From Streptomyces sp. ISL-43 (lineage in GTDB: Bacteria > Actinomycetota > Actinomycetes > Streptomycetales > Streptomycetaceae), in contig NZ_JAGGOT010000010.1 in assembly GCF_018614195.1 (NCBI RefSeq), positions 124,001 through 188,000 of the forward strand: a stretch of DNA of 64,000 bases, in the 5' to 3' direction. Of the stretch, positions 33,684-41,377 are shown piece after piece. The translations under genes were made by a program, and so were the position numbers. Below the pieces are notes generated by a model. It saw only the letters and a program-made list of their open reading frames with translations. It ran no database searches and was not told the origin of the DNA. Each line of letters begins with the position of its first letter. Positions within the stretch are counted from its first letter, which is position 1.

Positions 33684-34828
33684 CGGGCACCTCCCAGCAG
33701 CGGGCGCAGCCGCTCCCAGCCCCGCTCCCGTACGAATCCCCGCGCGGCCCAGCGCAGCGCCGGCACGGTGACCACGAGCCCGGCGGGGTCCCGCTCCAGG
33801 ACGTGCACCTCGGCGACCCGGCGCCGGCCGGCCCGGTCCCGTACGAGGTGGACGACCAGGGTCAGTGCGGCCGCCAACTGGCTGTGCAGGGCGGCCCGGT
33901 CGAGTCCGGCAGCCGTCCCGAGGGCCTCCAGCCGGGCCGGTACGTGTGCGGCGGCATTCGCGTGGACCGTGCCGCAGCCTCCTTCGTGGCCCGTGTTGAG
34001 GGCGGCCAGCAGGTCGGCGACCTCGGCTCCCCGGACCTCGCCGACGACGAGCCGGTCCGGCCTCATCCGCAGCGCCTGGCGGACCAGGTCGGCGAGGGTG
34101 ACCAGACCCGCGCCCTCCTGATTGGCCGGTCGGGTCTCCAGCCGCACCACGTGCGGATGGTCCGGCCGCAGTTCGGCCGAGTCCTCGGCGAGCACGATCC
34201 GCTCTCCGGGCCCGACCAGTCCCAGCAGGGCGCTGAGCAGGGTGGTCTTGCCCGTGCCCGTCCCGCCCGAGACCAGGAACGACAGGCGGGCCTCCACCAT
34301 GTCCCGGAGCAGCCGCTGTCCCCCGGGCGGCAGTGTCCCCGCCGCCACCAGTTCCTCCAGCGTGAAGGCGCGCGGCCGGACCACCCGCAGGGACAGGCAG
34401 GCCGATCCGACGGAGACCGGGGGCAGTACGGCGTGCAGCCGGGTGCCGTCGGGCATCCGGGCATCCACCCAGGGCCGGGCGTCGTCGAGGCGGCGGCCGG
34501 CGACCGAGGCGAGGCGCTGGGCGAGCCTGCGCACGGCATCGGCGTCGACGAAGGTCACGCCGGTCAGTTCCAGCCCGCCGCCGCGGTCCACCCACACCCG
34601 GTCGGGGGCCGCGACCAGGACGTCGGTGACCTCGGGGTCGGCGAGCAGCGGTTCCAGCGGGCCCGCGCCGACCAGTTCGGAGCGCAATTCGGCGGCGGCG
34701 CCCAGCACTTCCGCGTCGCCCAGCAGCCTGCCCTGGGCCCGCAGGGCGGCCGCGACCCGGGCCGGGGTGGGCTCCGCCCCGCTCTCAGCGAGCCGCTGGC
34801 GCACCGCGTCGAGCAGTACGGCGCTCAT
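33680..34828 (-). CDS. TadA/CpaF-type secretion ATPase
   Basis: 382 residues from ATG at 34828. Walker A SGGTGTGKTT near residue 188, an Asp box LAEDSAEL, Walker B-like RPDRLVVGEVRG and His box GHEGGCGTVHAN are all present. This is the hexameric motor that powers pilus assembly. It overlaps the CpaE-like gene upstream and tadB downstream by four bases each. In M. tuberculosis the counterpart is Rv3659c. Confidence 0.93.
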   Translation of the reverse strand: MSAVLLDAVRQRLAESGAEPTPARVAAALRAQGRLLGDAEVLGAAAELRSELVGAGPLEPLLADPEVTDVLVAAPDRVWVDRGGGLELTGVTFVDADAVRRLAQRLASVAGRRLDDARPWVDARMPDGTRLHAVLPPVSVGSACLSLRVVRPRAFTLEELVAAGTLPPGGQRLLRDMVEARLSFLVSGGTGTGKTTLLSALLGLVGPGERIVLAEDSAELRPDHPHVVRLETRPANQEGAGLVTLADLVRQALRMRPDRLVVGEVRGAEVADLLAALNTGHEGGCGTVHANAAAHVPARLEALGTAAGLDRAALHSQLAAALTLVVHLVRDRAGRRRVAEVHVLERDPAGLVVTVPALRWAARGFVRERGWERLRPLLGGAR

Positions 34829-36018
34829 GCCGTCACCACCCCTTGGGCGGAGCCGAGCGCGCGCTGCCAGAAGCCGTCGCAGAAGCGGGCCAGTGGGCCC
34901 CGCCCGTGGGATCCCGGTGGTTCCCCCTCGGCCACCCGGCCGGGGAGGCCCACCTCGACCGGCACCTCGCCGGCCAGCGGGGCCCCCAGCAGCGCGGCGA
35001 CCGCTTCCGCGTCGAGCCCGCCGGGCACGCGGCCCCGTACGACCACGCGGACGTCGCGGGCCGCCATCCGGACGCCGGCCGCGACCCTGCCCGCCGCGGC
35101 CACGGCCCGCAGCTCGCCGTGCACCACCATCAGCACCAGGTCCAGCTGCGCCAGCACCTCGGCCACGGCCTCGTCGACCCGGCGCGGCAGGTCGACCACG
35201 ACGACCCCGCCCCGCCGGCGCGCGGCGGCCACCACCGACCGCATCGCGGCGGGCGGCACCACCACCCGGTCCCCGCGGTCCCAGCTGAGCACCCGCAGGG
35301 CGTGCAGCTCGGGGAGGGATTCGGCGAGGGCTCCGGCGCCGACCCGGCCGCGCGAGCCCGCGAAGTCGGGCCAGCGCAGTCCTTCGGCGGCTTCGCCTCC
35401 GAGCAGGACGTCCATGCCGCCGCCGAGCGGGTCGCCGTCGATGAGGATGGTCCGCTCCCCGGCGCGGGCGGCCCGCAGGGCCAGTGCGCAGGCGAGGGTG
35501 GAGGCTCCGGCACCGCCGCTGCCGCCGATCACCCCGACCGCGAGGGCGGGCATCCCGGCCCCTTCCACGACGTCGGCGATGCGGTCGACGAGCCGGCTCT
35601 CGGCGTCGGGAAGCGTCAGTACCTCCTCGGCGCCGATCTCCAGCGCCCGCTGCCATACGTGGGGGTCGTCCAGGTCCCGGCCGACGAGGAAGACCCCGTC
35701 GCGCCGGGGTGCGCCGCGCGCGTGCCGGGCGGCGTCGTCGCCGACCAGGATGAGCGGCGCGGACTCCCATCCGGCACCGGGGGCGCTCCCGCCACCCCCG
35801 TCACCACCGGCTCCGCTTTGCTCGGGCACCGCGTGGTGCACATGCGGCTCGACTCCCGCCGCGGCGCACAGCCGCAGCAGATCGTCGAGCAGCAGGGGGT
35901 CCTCGGTGATGATCAGCGGCCGTCCGCCGCCGGGCACGGGCACGCCGATACCGGGATGCGGACCGTCCCCGCCCGCCACCACGAGATCCCGGACTTCACA
36001 CGACTTCGATCCAGCCAC
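34825..36018 (-). CDS. CpaE/Ssd-like MinD-family ATPase
   Basis: 397 residues, GTG at 36018 with AAGGAGG upstream. The first 150 residues are a degenerate receiver-like domain. Then a MinD/ParA fold with deviant P-loop GGSGGAGAST, in which the usual Lys-Thr pair is replaced by Ala-Ser, so ATP hydrolysis may be weak or absent. In Tad systems CpaE localises the apparatus; the M. tuberculosis homologue (Rv3660c, Ssd) was described as a septum-site regulator. It is the first gene of the seven-gene operon. Confidence 0.88.
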   Translation of the reverse strand: MAGSKSCEVRDLVVAGGDGPHPGIGVPVPGGGRPLIITEDPLLLDDLLRLCAAAGVEPHVHHAVPEQSGAGGDGGGGSAPGAGWESAPLILVGDDAARHARGAPRRDGVFLVGRDLDDPHVWQRALEIGAEEVLTLPDAESRLVDRIADVVEGAGMPALAVGVIGGSGGAGASTLACALALRAARAGERTILIDGDPLGGGMDVLLGGEAAEGLRWPDFAGSRGRVGAGALAESLPELHALRVLSWDRGDRVVVPPAAMRSVVAAARRRGGVVVVDLPRRVDEAVAEVLAQLDLVLMVVHGELRAVAAAGRVAAGVRMAARDVRVVVRGRVPGGLDAEAVAALLGAPLAGEVPVEVGLPGRVAEGEPPGSHGRGPLARFCDGFWQRALGSAQGVVTA

Positions 36019-36263
36019 GATCTCCGCCTCCTTCTCACCGCATATCCAGCGCCGCGGACTTCGCGGCCGGAATCACCGTGACGGGATCGGGAAAAAGAAG
36101 TGGATCTTGCTCGAAGACTGTGGACAACCGACTCATTGTGAATAACCCGCTCACCCCAACAGGTGAGTTCCGGAGCGCGGCGGAACCACTACGCAGAGTT
36201 ACCAGTTCGAGAGGGTGAGGGTCTTCGTCACGCAGGCCCCTGCAAGAGGAGGAGGCCCGAGGA

Positions 36264-36389
36264 GTGATCACTTGGGGACGAAGGCTGGGACGCAAACCGC
36301 GTCCGGACATGCGACGACCCCCGCCGGGGGGGAGAGCGGGGGTCGTCCCCACGGTCCGACTCGGGGGGGGAGGAGCCAGACCGGGTTAG
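36264..36389 (+). CDS. Possible 41-residue leader ORF upstream of the HAD gene
   Basis: A GTG start at 36264 is preceded by GAGGAGGAGG at 8-base spacing, one of the strongest ribosome binding sites in this stretch. The product begins VITWGRRLGRKPRPDMRR, then becomes Pro/Gly-rich and ends GARPG. A 12-bp perfect hairpin lies within it. It could be a small basic protein, a leader peptide coupled to the hairpin, or chance. I do not recognise it. Confidence 0.3.
   Translation: MITWGRRLGRKPRPDMRRPPPGGRAGVVPTVRLGGGGARPG
36313..36347 (+). terminator. Hairpin, possible attenuator
   Basis: GACGACCCCCGC and GCGGGGGTCGTC flank an 11-base G-rich loop. No T-run follows. It lies between a possible leader ORF start and the HAD gene start. 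Confidence 0.45.
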
Positions 36390-36470
36390 CACGGTCGCGA
36401 ACGATCCGTGACTTCCATGGTGTACCCGAGAGGCTTCTCAAGCAAACCCACGCGCCACACTTTACGCCGA

Positions 36471-37340
36471 ATGGTGGGCGCATATGCTCGGGTCGTGGAA
36501 AATCAGCCCTTGCCGCACTCCTTGCCTCGCACCGCAGCCTTCTTCGACCTGGACAAGACGGTCATTGCGAAGTCGAGCACTCTGACGTTCAGCAAGTCCT
36601 TCTACCAGGGCGGCCTGATCAACCGGCGCGCGGTGCTGCGCACCGCCTACACGCAGTTCATCTATCTGGCCGGCGGCGCCGACCACGATCAGATGGAGCG
36701 GATGCGGGAGTACCTGTCCGCTCTCTGCAAGGGGTGGAACGTGCAGCAGGTCCGGGAGATCGTCGCCGAGACCCTGCACGACCTCATCGACCCGTTGATC
36801 TACGACGAGGCCGCGTCCCTCATCGAGGCCCACCACACCGCCGGCCGCGACGTGGTCATCGTGTCCACTTCCGGCGCGGAAGTCGTCGAGCCCATCGGGG
36901 AGATGCTGGGCGCCGACCGGGTCGTCGCCACGCGGATGGTGGTGGGCGAGGACGGCTGCTTCACGGGCGAGATCGAGTACTACGCCTACGGGCCCACCAA
37001 GGCGGAGGCCGTCCGCGAGCTCGCGGAGTCCGAGGGGTACGACCTCTCGCGCTGCTACGCGTACAGCGACTCGGCCACCGACATCCCGATGCTGGAGGCG
37101 GTGGGCCACCCGCACGCGGTCAATCCCGACCGCGCGCTGCGACGCGAGGCGCTGGCGCGGGAGTGGCCGGTGCTCGTGTTCAACCGGCCGGTGCGGCTCA
37201 AGCAGCGGCTGCCCGGGCTGTCGATGCCCGCACGGCCGGCGCTGGTCGCCGCCGCGGCGGTGGGGGCGGCCGCGGCCACCGCCGGCCTGGTCTGGTACGC
37301 GAGCCGGCGCCGGGCGCTCGCCGCTGCCGCGTCGGCCTGA
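36471..37340 (+). CDS. HAD-IB family phosphatase, SerB-like, with C-terminal membrane segment
   Basis: 289 residues from ATG at 36471 (MVGAYARVVENQP); a GTG at 36495 is an alternative. All HAD motifs are present: FFDLDKTVIA (nucleophile Asp), IVSTSG, the Lys in YGPTKAEA, and YSDSATDIPML. The C-terminus has a hydrophobic segment, ALVAAAAVGAAAATAGLVWY, followed by ASRRR, suggesting tail anchoring in the membrane. Matches SCO3558 by position; the M. tuberculosis region has an equivalent next to ssd. Substrate unknown. Confidence 0.88.
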   Translation: MVGAYARVVENQPLPHSLPRTAAFFDLDKTVIAKSSTLTFSKSFYQGGLINRRAVLRTAYTQFIYLAGGADHDQMERMREYLSALCKGWNVQQVREIVAETLHDLIDPLIYDEAASLIEAHHTAGRDVVIVSTSGAEVVEPIGEMLGADRVVATRMVVGEDGCFTGEIEYYAYGPTKAEAVRELAESEGYDLSRCYAYSDSATDIPMLEAVGHPHAVNPDRALRREALAREWPVLVFNRPVRLKQRLPGLSMPARPALVAAAAVGAAAATAGLVWYASRRRALAAAASA

Positions 37341-37817
37341 CCCCGGATCCGCCGCCCGGGCTCCCGGTCTCCGGCCCGCCCCTCCGCGCACCTGCCGGCG
37401 GGCTGGAGACCGCCCTGACCTGTGGCGATATCGGGTGTCCGATACGCACCAGACAGTCCCGAAAAGCAAAGAAATGGGGTCAGGGGTTTCGCTCCGCCCC
37501 GAAGCGGAGTACAAAGGAATCAACGGCCCGCGAGACCAAAGAACATCCGAGAGGATCATCTTTAAAACGCAGTAAGGCCCACGGACCGAAGCATGAACGC
37601 CGAGCACCCACGCGACGTCGACCCGTCGATTACGGGCCAGCCGCACCAGGTGACGGGCAAAGTTCCCGACCTGATGGGCAACCATCGAGGACGCTTGGTA
37701 ACTGGGCGTGAATGCCAGCGGCGACACCAGAGCAGTATGGTGTCGCCGCAACCCTTTGTCCGGACCCTGTCGGGCCCCCAGGCCCCTGATCAGGCCACGC
37801 TGATCAGGTCACGCCGC
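37341..37817. other. Intergenic region with an AT-rich stretch
   Basis: 477 bp. About 37430-37600 has much lower GC than its surroundings and runs such as AAAGCAAAGAAATGGGG. Reading frames cross on both strands without ribosome binding sites or recognisable domains. A strong hairpin closes it at 37718-37749. Confidence 0.5.
37718..37749. terminator. Bidirectional terminator-like hairpin
   Basis: Perfect 12-bp arms GCGGCGACACCA and TGGTGTCGCCGC around an 8-base loop, between the convergent HAD and Fic-like genes. It lies 68 bp from the Fic-like stop. Confidence 0.65.
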
Positions 37818-38654
37818 TCAGGCCGCGCCGCGCTGGAGCGCCTCGCAGACCGCCGTCGACTCGCGGACTCCGAGTTCGATCGCGCGGCCGCAGTGCGCGA
37901 TCCAGGCCGACATCCCCTCCGCGGTCCCGGAGACGTAGCCCTCGAAGGCTTCCAGGTAGGCCTTCCGGCCCTGCTCCGCGTGACCGACCTCCGCCGGGCA
38001 GATCGCCTTCGGGTCCAGACCGCTGTTGATCAGCACGATCCGCTCCGCGGTGCGCGCCACCAGGCCGTTGTACGAGCCGAAGGGGCGCAGGGCGAGCAGT
38101 TCGCCGTGCACCACCGCCGCCGTGATCAGTGCCGGGGCGGAGCCGCCCGCGATGACCAGTCGGGAGAGTCCGTCGAGGCGGCCCGCCACCTCCTCGGCGT
38201 CCGGGACGGGGAGGGTGATCAGGGGCTCGTCCACCGGTTCGCCGGCGAGGCGGGGCCGTCCGACGACGTCGCCGTCGGCCGTGGAACCCGAGGCCACCAG
38301 GTGGAGCCGGGCCAGGACCCGTAGCGGCGACTGGCGCCAGATGCTCAGCAGTTGGCCCGCCTCCGCCGTCAGGCGCAGGGCGGCGCCCACCGTGCGGGCC
38401 TCCGCGTCCGAGCCGAAATCGGTGCGGCGGCGGACCTCTTCCAGCGCCCAGTCGGCCCCGGACAGCGCCGCGCTGCCGCGCGCGCCGCGCAGCGCGGCCT
38501 CGGAGGTGATCTCCCCGGCACGGCGGCGCATCACGCGGTGGCCGTAGACCCGGTCCACGGCCTTGCGTACGGAATCCACGGACTCGGCGACGCCCGGAAG
38601 ACCGGCCAGCGGGGCGAGCGGGTCGGGGGTGGCGGAAGCAGAAGCGCTACTCAT
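37818..38654 (-). CDS. Fic-fold protein with degenerate catalytic motif
   Basis: 278 residues from ATG at 38654. The helical pattern and the segment VHGELLALRPFGSYNGLVAR match the Fic core. The signature HPFx(D/E)GNGRxxR is altered: residues 190-201 read RPFGSYNGLVAR, so the catalytic His is Arg, the acidic residue is Ser and the first anion-binding Arg is Leu. The final Arg201 and Asn196-Gly197 remain. AMP transfer is therefore unlikely, though nucleotide or protein binding may persist. The N-terminal 30 residues are Ser/Ala/Pro-rich. It is divergent from a CooC-like ATPase with 109 bp between. Often annotated only as oxidoreductase or hypothetical. Confidence 0.72.
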   Translation of the reverse strand: MSSASASATPDPLAPLAGLPGVAESVDSVRKAVDRVYGHRVMRRRAGEITSEAALRGARGSAALSGADWALEEVRRRTDFGSDAEARTVGAALRLTAEAGQLLSIWRQSPLRVLARLHLVASGSTADGDVVGRPRLAGEPVDEPLITLPVPDAEEVAGRLDGLSRLVIAGGSAPALITAAVVHGELLALRPFGSYNGLVARTAERIVLINSGLDPKAICPAEVGHAEQGRKAYLEAFEGYVSGTAEGMSAWIAHCGRAIELGVRESTAVCEALQRGAA

Positions 38655-38763
38655 AAGTAGGGAGCCTACGCACTGCTCCCCCATAGCACCGACCCCTCCT
38701 TGGAGTGGTCTTCTTCACTCAGGCATACAACACAAAGACACCGACCCGCTACGCTTCGTGAAC

Positions 38764-39858
38764 ATGAAGATCGCTTTCGTGGGGAAGGGCGGCAGCGGCA
38801 AGACCACGCTGTCCTCCCTTTTCATCCGCCACCTCGCCTCCAATGAAGCCCCCGTCGTCGCGGTGGACGCCGACATCAACCAGCACCTGGGCGCCGCGCT
38901 CGGGCTCAGCGACGAGGAGGCGGCCGCGCTGCCGGCGCTGGGCGCGCACCTGCCCCTCATCAAGGACTACCTGCGGGGCTCCAACCCGCGCATCACGTCC
39001 GCCGACACGATGATCAAGACCACTCCGCCCGGCGCCGGCTCCCGGCTGCTGCGGGTCGACGAGGACAATCCGGTCTACGACGCCTGCGCGCGCACGCTGG
39101 TACTCGACGGCGAACCCGTGCGGCTGATGGCCACGGGGCCGTTCACCGAGTCCGATCTGGGGGTGGCCTGCTACCACTCCAAGGTCGGCGCGGTCGAGCT
39201 CTGCCTCAACCATCTGGCCGACGGCCCGGACGAGTACGTCGTCGTCGACATGACGGCCGGCTCGGACTCCTTCGCCTCCGGCATGTTCACCCGTTTCGAC
39301 GTGACCTTCCTCGTCGCCGAACCGACCCGCAAGGGCATCTCCGTCTACCGCCAGTACAAGGAGTACGCGCGGGACTTCGGAATCACGCTCAAGGTCGTCG
39401 GCAACAAGGTCCAGGGTCCGGAGGACATCGAGTTCCTGCAGGACGAGGCGGGCGAGGACCTGCTGGTCACCGTCGGGCACTCGGACTGGGTGCGGGCGAT
39501 GGAGAAGGGCCGCCCGGCCGCCTTCGAGCTCCTGGAGGCGACGAACCGCCTCGCCCTGCAGTCCCTGCAGGACGCGGCCGACGACTCCTACGCGCAGCGC
39601 GACTGGGCCCGGTACACGGAGCAGATGGTCCACTTCCACCTGCGCAACGCGCAGAGCTGGGGGAACGCGAAGACCGGGGTCGACCTGGCGGAGCAGGTCG
39701 ACCCCGGTTTCGTCCTACGGGAGCACGCGGGCCCCGGGGCGGCACGGGCCGCCGGAACCGGGGACGGGTTCCAGGACGGCGCCGGCGGCGATCCAGGGGT
39801 CGCCGGGCTGCTCAGTCCTCGCTCCGACTCTCTTCGGCCGGCTCCGCAGCCGGCTTGA
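38764..39858 (+). CDS. CooC/MinD-like P-loop ATPase
   Basis: 364 residues from ATG at 38764. The deviant Walker A GKGGSGKT at residues 7-14 carries the signature Lys, and VDADINQH follows as switch I. DMTAGSDSFASG is the Walker B/switch II region. Such proteins dimerise on ATP and often insert metals or position partners; CooC inserts nickel. The last 40 residues are Gly/Ala-rich, and the reading frame overlaps the convergent lipoprotein gene by 47 bp. The protein family is common in Streptomyces but the client is unknown. Confidence 0.82.
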   Translation: MKIAFVGKGGSGKTTLSSLFIRHLASNEAPVVAVDADINQHLGAALGLSDEEAAALPALGAHLPLIKDYLRGSNPRITSADTMIKTTPPGAGSRLLRVDEDNPVYDACARTLVLDGEPVRLMATGPFTESDLGVACYHSKVGAVELCLNHLADGPDEYVVVDMTAGSDSFASGMFTRFDVTFLVAEPTRKGISVYRQYKEYARDFGITLKVVGNKVQGPEDIEFLQDEAGEDLLVTVGHSDWVRAMEKGRPAAFELLEATNRLALQSLQDAADDSYAQRDWARYTEQMVHFHLRNAQSWGNAKTGVDLAEQVDPGFVLREHAGPGAARAAGTGDGFQDGAGGDPGVAGLLSPRSDSLRPAPQPA

Positions 39859-41143
39859 CCCCGGCGGGGGCGGCCGGCTTCGCCGGCGGCCCCGCCGTCA
39901 GGAACTTGTTCCAGCCCTCCTTCGGCGCCTCGCCGACGTCGAGGGTGCGCATCCACTCCAGGGTCTTGGGGTCCTGGGCGTCCAGCCAGTCCGCGAGCTC
40001 GCGGAACGGGACGCAGCGGACCTCCTTCTGGGTGCACATGGTCTCGATGGAGTCCTCGACGGCTCGCATGTAGGTGCCGCCGTTCCAGGACTCGAAGTGG
40101 TTGCCGATGATCAGCGGTGCGCGGTTGCCCTGGTAGGTCCGCTCGAAGGCCTTGATCAGGCCGTCGCGCATCTGCTCACCCCAGTACGCGTGCTGCGAGG
40201 GGTCGCCCTGCGTGGTCGTACCGGACTGGTTCACGAGGTAGTTGTAATCCATGCTGAGCGTTTCGAACGCCCGGCCCGGCATAGGGACCAGCTGCAGGGG
40301 GATGTCCCAGAGCCCGTCCGTCTTCTTGGGCCAGATCTGCTTGCTGATGCCGCTGGAGTCGTAGCGGAAGCCGCCCATCTCCTTCGCGGCCAGCATGAAG
40401 TTCTTCTGGCCCTCGAGGCAGGGGGTGCGGGCCCCGATCAGCTCCTTGTCGTAATCGAACGGGAGCGCCTCCATGCCCTTGAGGGACGGCGAGTTGGTCT
40501 TCCAGTTCCTGACGAAGGACTTCGCCTGGTTGATCTCGCTCTTCCACTCCTCGACGGACCAGGTACCGACGCCGCCCTCGGGCCCGCAGAAGTGGCCGTT
40601 GAAGTGGGTGCCGATCTCGTTGCCCTCCAGCCAGGCGGCGCGCACCTGGGTGGCGGTGTCCTTGATGCCCTGCGGGTCGCCGAAGCCGATGTCCGAGCGG
40701 CCCGAGGAGTGCTGGGGAGCGGTGTAGAGGGAACTCTTCTCCTCCGGGAGGAGGTACACGCCGCTCAGGAAGTACGTCATACGGGCGTTGTATTTCTTGC
40801 CCACTTCGCGGAAATGCGAGAAGAGCTTCTGACTGTCCTCGCCCGCCCCGTCCCAGGAGTAGACGACGAACTGCGGCGGCTTCTCGCCGGGCTTCAGCTT
40901 CTGCGGCTTCCGGACGTTCGGCTGCAGGCCGGTGTACGCGGTCGAGCCGTCGCCGATGAGCCGGTTGACGCTGCCCGGGGCCGGGGCCTCCGGGGCGGCG
41001 GCGCCCTTCTTGGACCGACCGCCCGGCGCCGGGCGGTCAGCGGGCTCCGAGGTGCTGCACCCGGCCACTCCCAGGACCAGCGCCGTGGCGACCAGGCCGC
41101 CGGCGATCTTCTTCGTCGCCGCCTTCTTCGTGGTGGCAGTCAT
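39812..41143 (-). CDS. Lipoprotein with polysaccharide-deacetylase-like fold
   Basis: 443 residues, ATG at 41143. Lys-rich N-terminus, hydrophobic core and lipobox LGVAGC with Cys29. After a disordered linker (30-85) the core begins FVVYSWDGAGEDSQ, followed by ARMTYFLSGVYLL and EIGTHFNGHFCG. The last holds the His181-x3-His185 pair used for metal binding in CE4 deacetylases. The usual TFDDG motif is replaced by SWDGAG (Asp99 only), so activity may be altered. A C-terminal Ala/Pro-rich tail with AGVKPAAEPAEE closes it. It is surface-anchored and divergent from the SulP-carbonic anhydrase gene. Confidence 0.8.
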   Translation of the reverse strand: MTATTKKAATKKIAGGLVATALVLGVAGCSTSEPADRPAPGGRSKKGAAAPEAPAPGSVNRLIGDGSTAYTGLQPNVRKPQKLKPGEKPPQFVVYSWDGAGEDSQKLFSHFREVGKKYNARMTYFLSGVYLLPEEKSSLYTAPQHSSGRSDIGFGDPQGIKDTATQVRAAWLEGNEIGTHFNGHFCGPEGGVGTWSVEEWKSEINQAKSFVRNWKTNSPSLKGMEALPFDYDKELIGARTPCLEGQKNFMLAAKEMGGFRYDSSGISKQIWPKKTDGLWDIPLQLVPMPGRAFETLSMDYNYLVNQSGTTTQGDPSQHAYWGEQMRDGLIKAFERTYQGNRAPLIIGNHFESWNGGTYMRAVEDSIETMCTQKEVRCVPFRELADWLDAQDPKTLEWMRTLDVGEAPKEGWNKFLTAGPPAKPAAPAGVKPAAEPAEESRSED

Positions 41144-41377
41144 CCGCCCACCTCTTCCCTAGCAGTGCCATCGCAGGACTTCCGCGCCGCAACGTCCCAT
41201 GTGGTCCGTTTTAAGGAAGGTGTGACAAGCCGTACTAAATGCCTAATCACTCTTGAGCGCTAATTCCTAGACCATTTGCCCCTATTACCCACCACCGACC
41301 TTTACTCTCCATTACCGTTCATTTACCGAGTGTTGAGAATCCCGCCGCTTCAACCCTCCCCCGAGGAGACGGGACCT
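41144..41377. promoter_or_regulatory. AT-rich divergent promoter region of the lipoprotein and SulP-CA genes
   Basis: About 230 bp, far less GC-rich than the genes. ATTACCGTTCATTTACCG near 41312-41329 contains an imperfect direct repeat (ATTACC/TTTACC) that could be a regulator site. Divergent promoters are expected here; exact -10 and -35 boxes are not assigned. Confidence 0.5.

Larger units (their letters stand above)
36019..36470. other. Divergent intergenic region between the Tad operon and HAD gene
   Basis: 452 bp. The left part is locally AT-rich and should hold the Tad operon promoter. The right part holds a candidate 41-codon ORF and a strong hairpin, described separately. Confidence 0.55.

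Noticed and set aside
31802..36145. A 1447-codon open frame opposite the Tad operon.
   Set aside because: It is antisense to seven well-supported genes, extremely Pro/Arg-rich, and arises from GC-rich codon bias.
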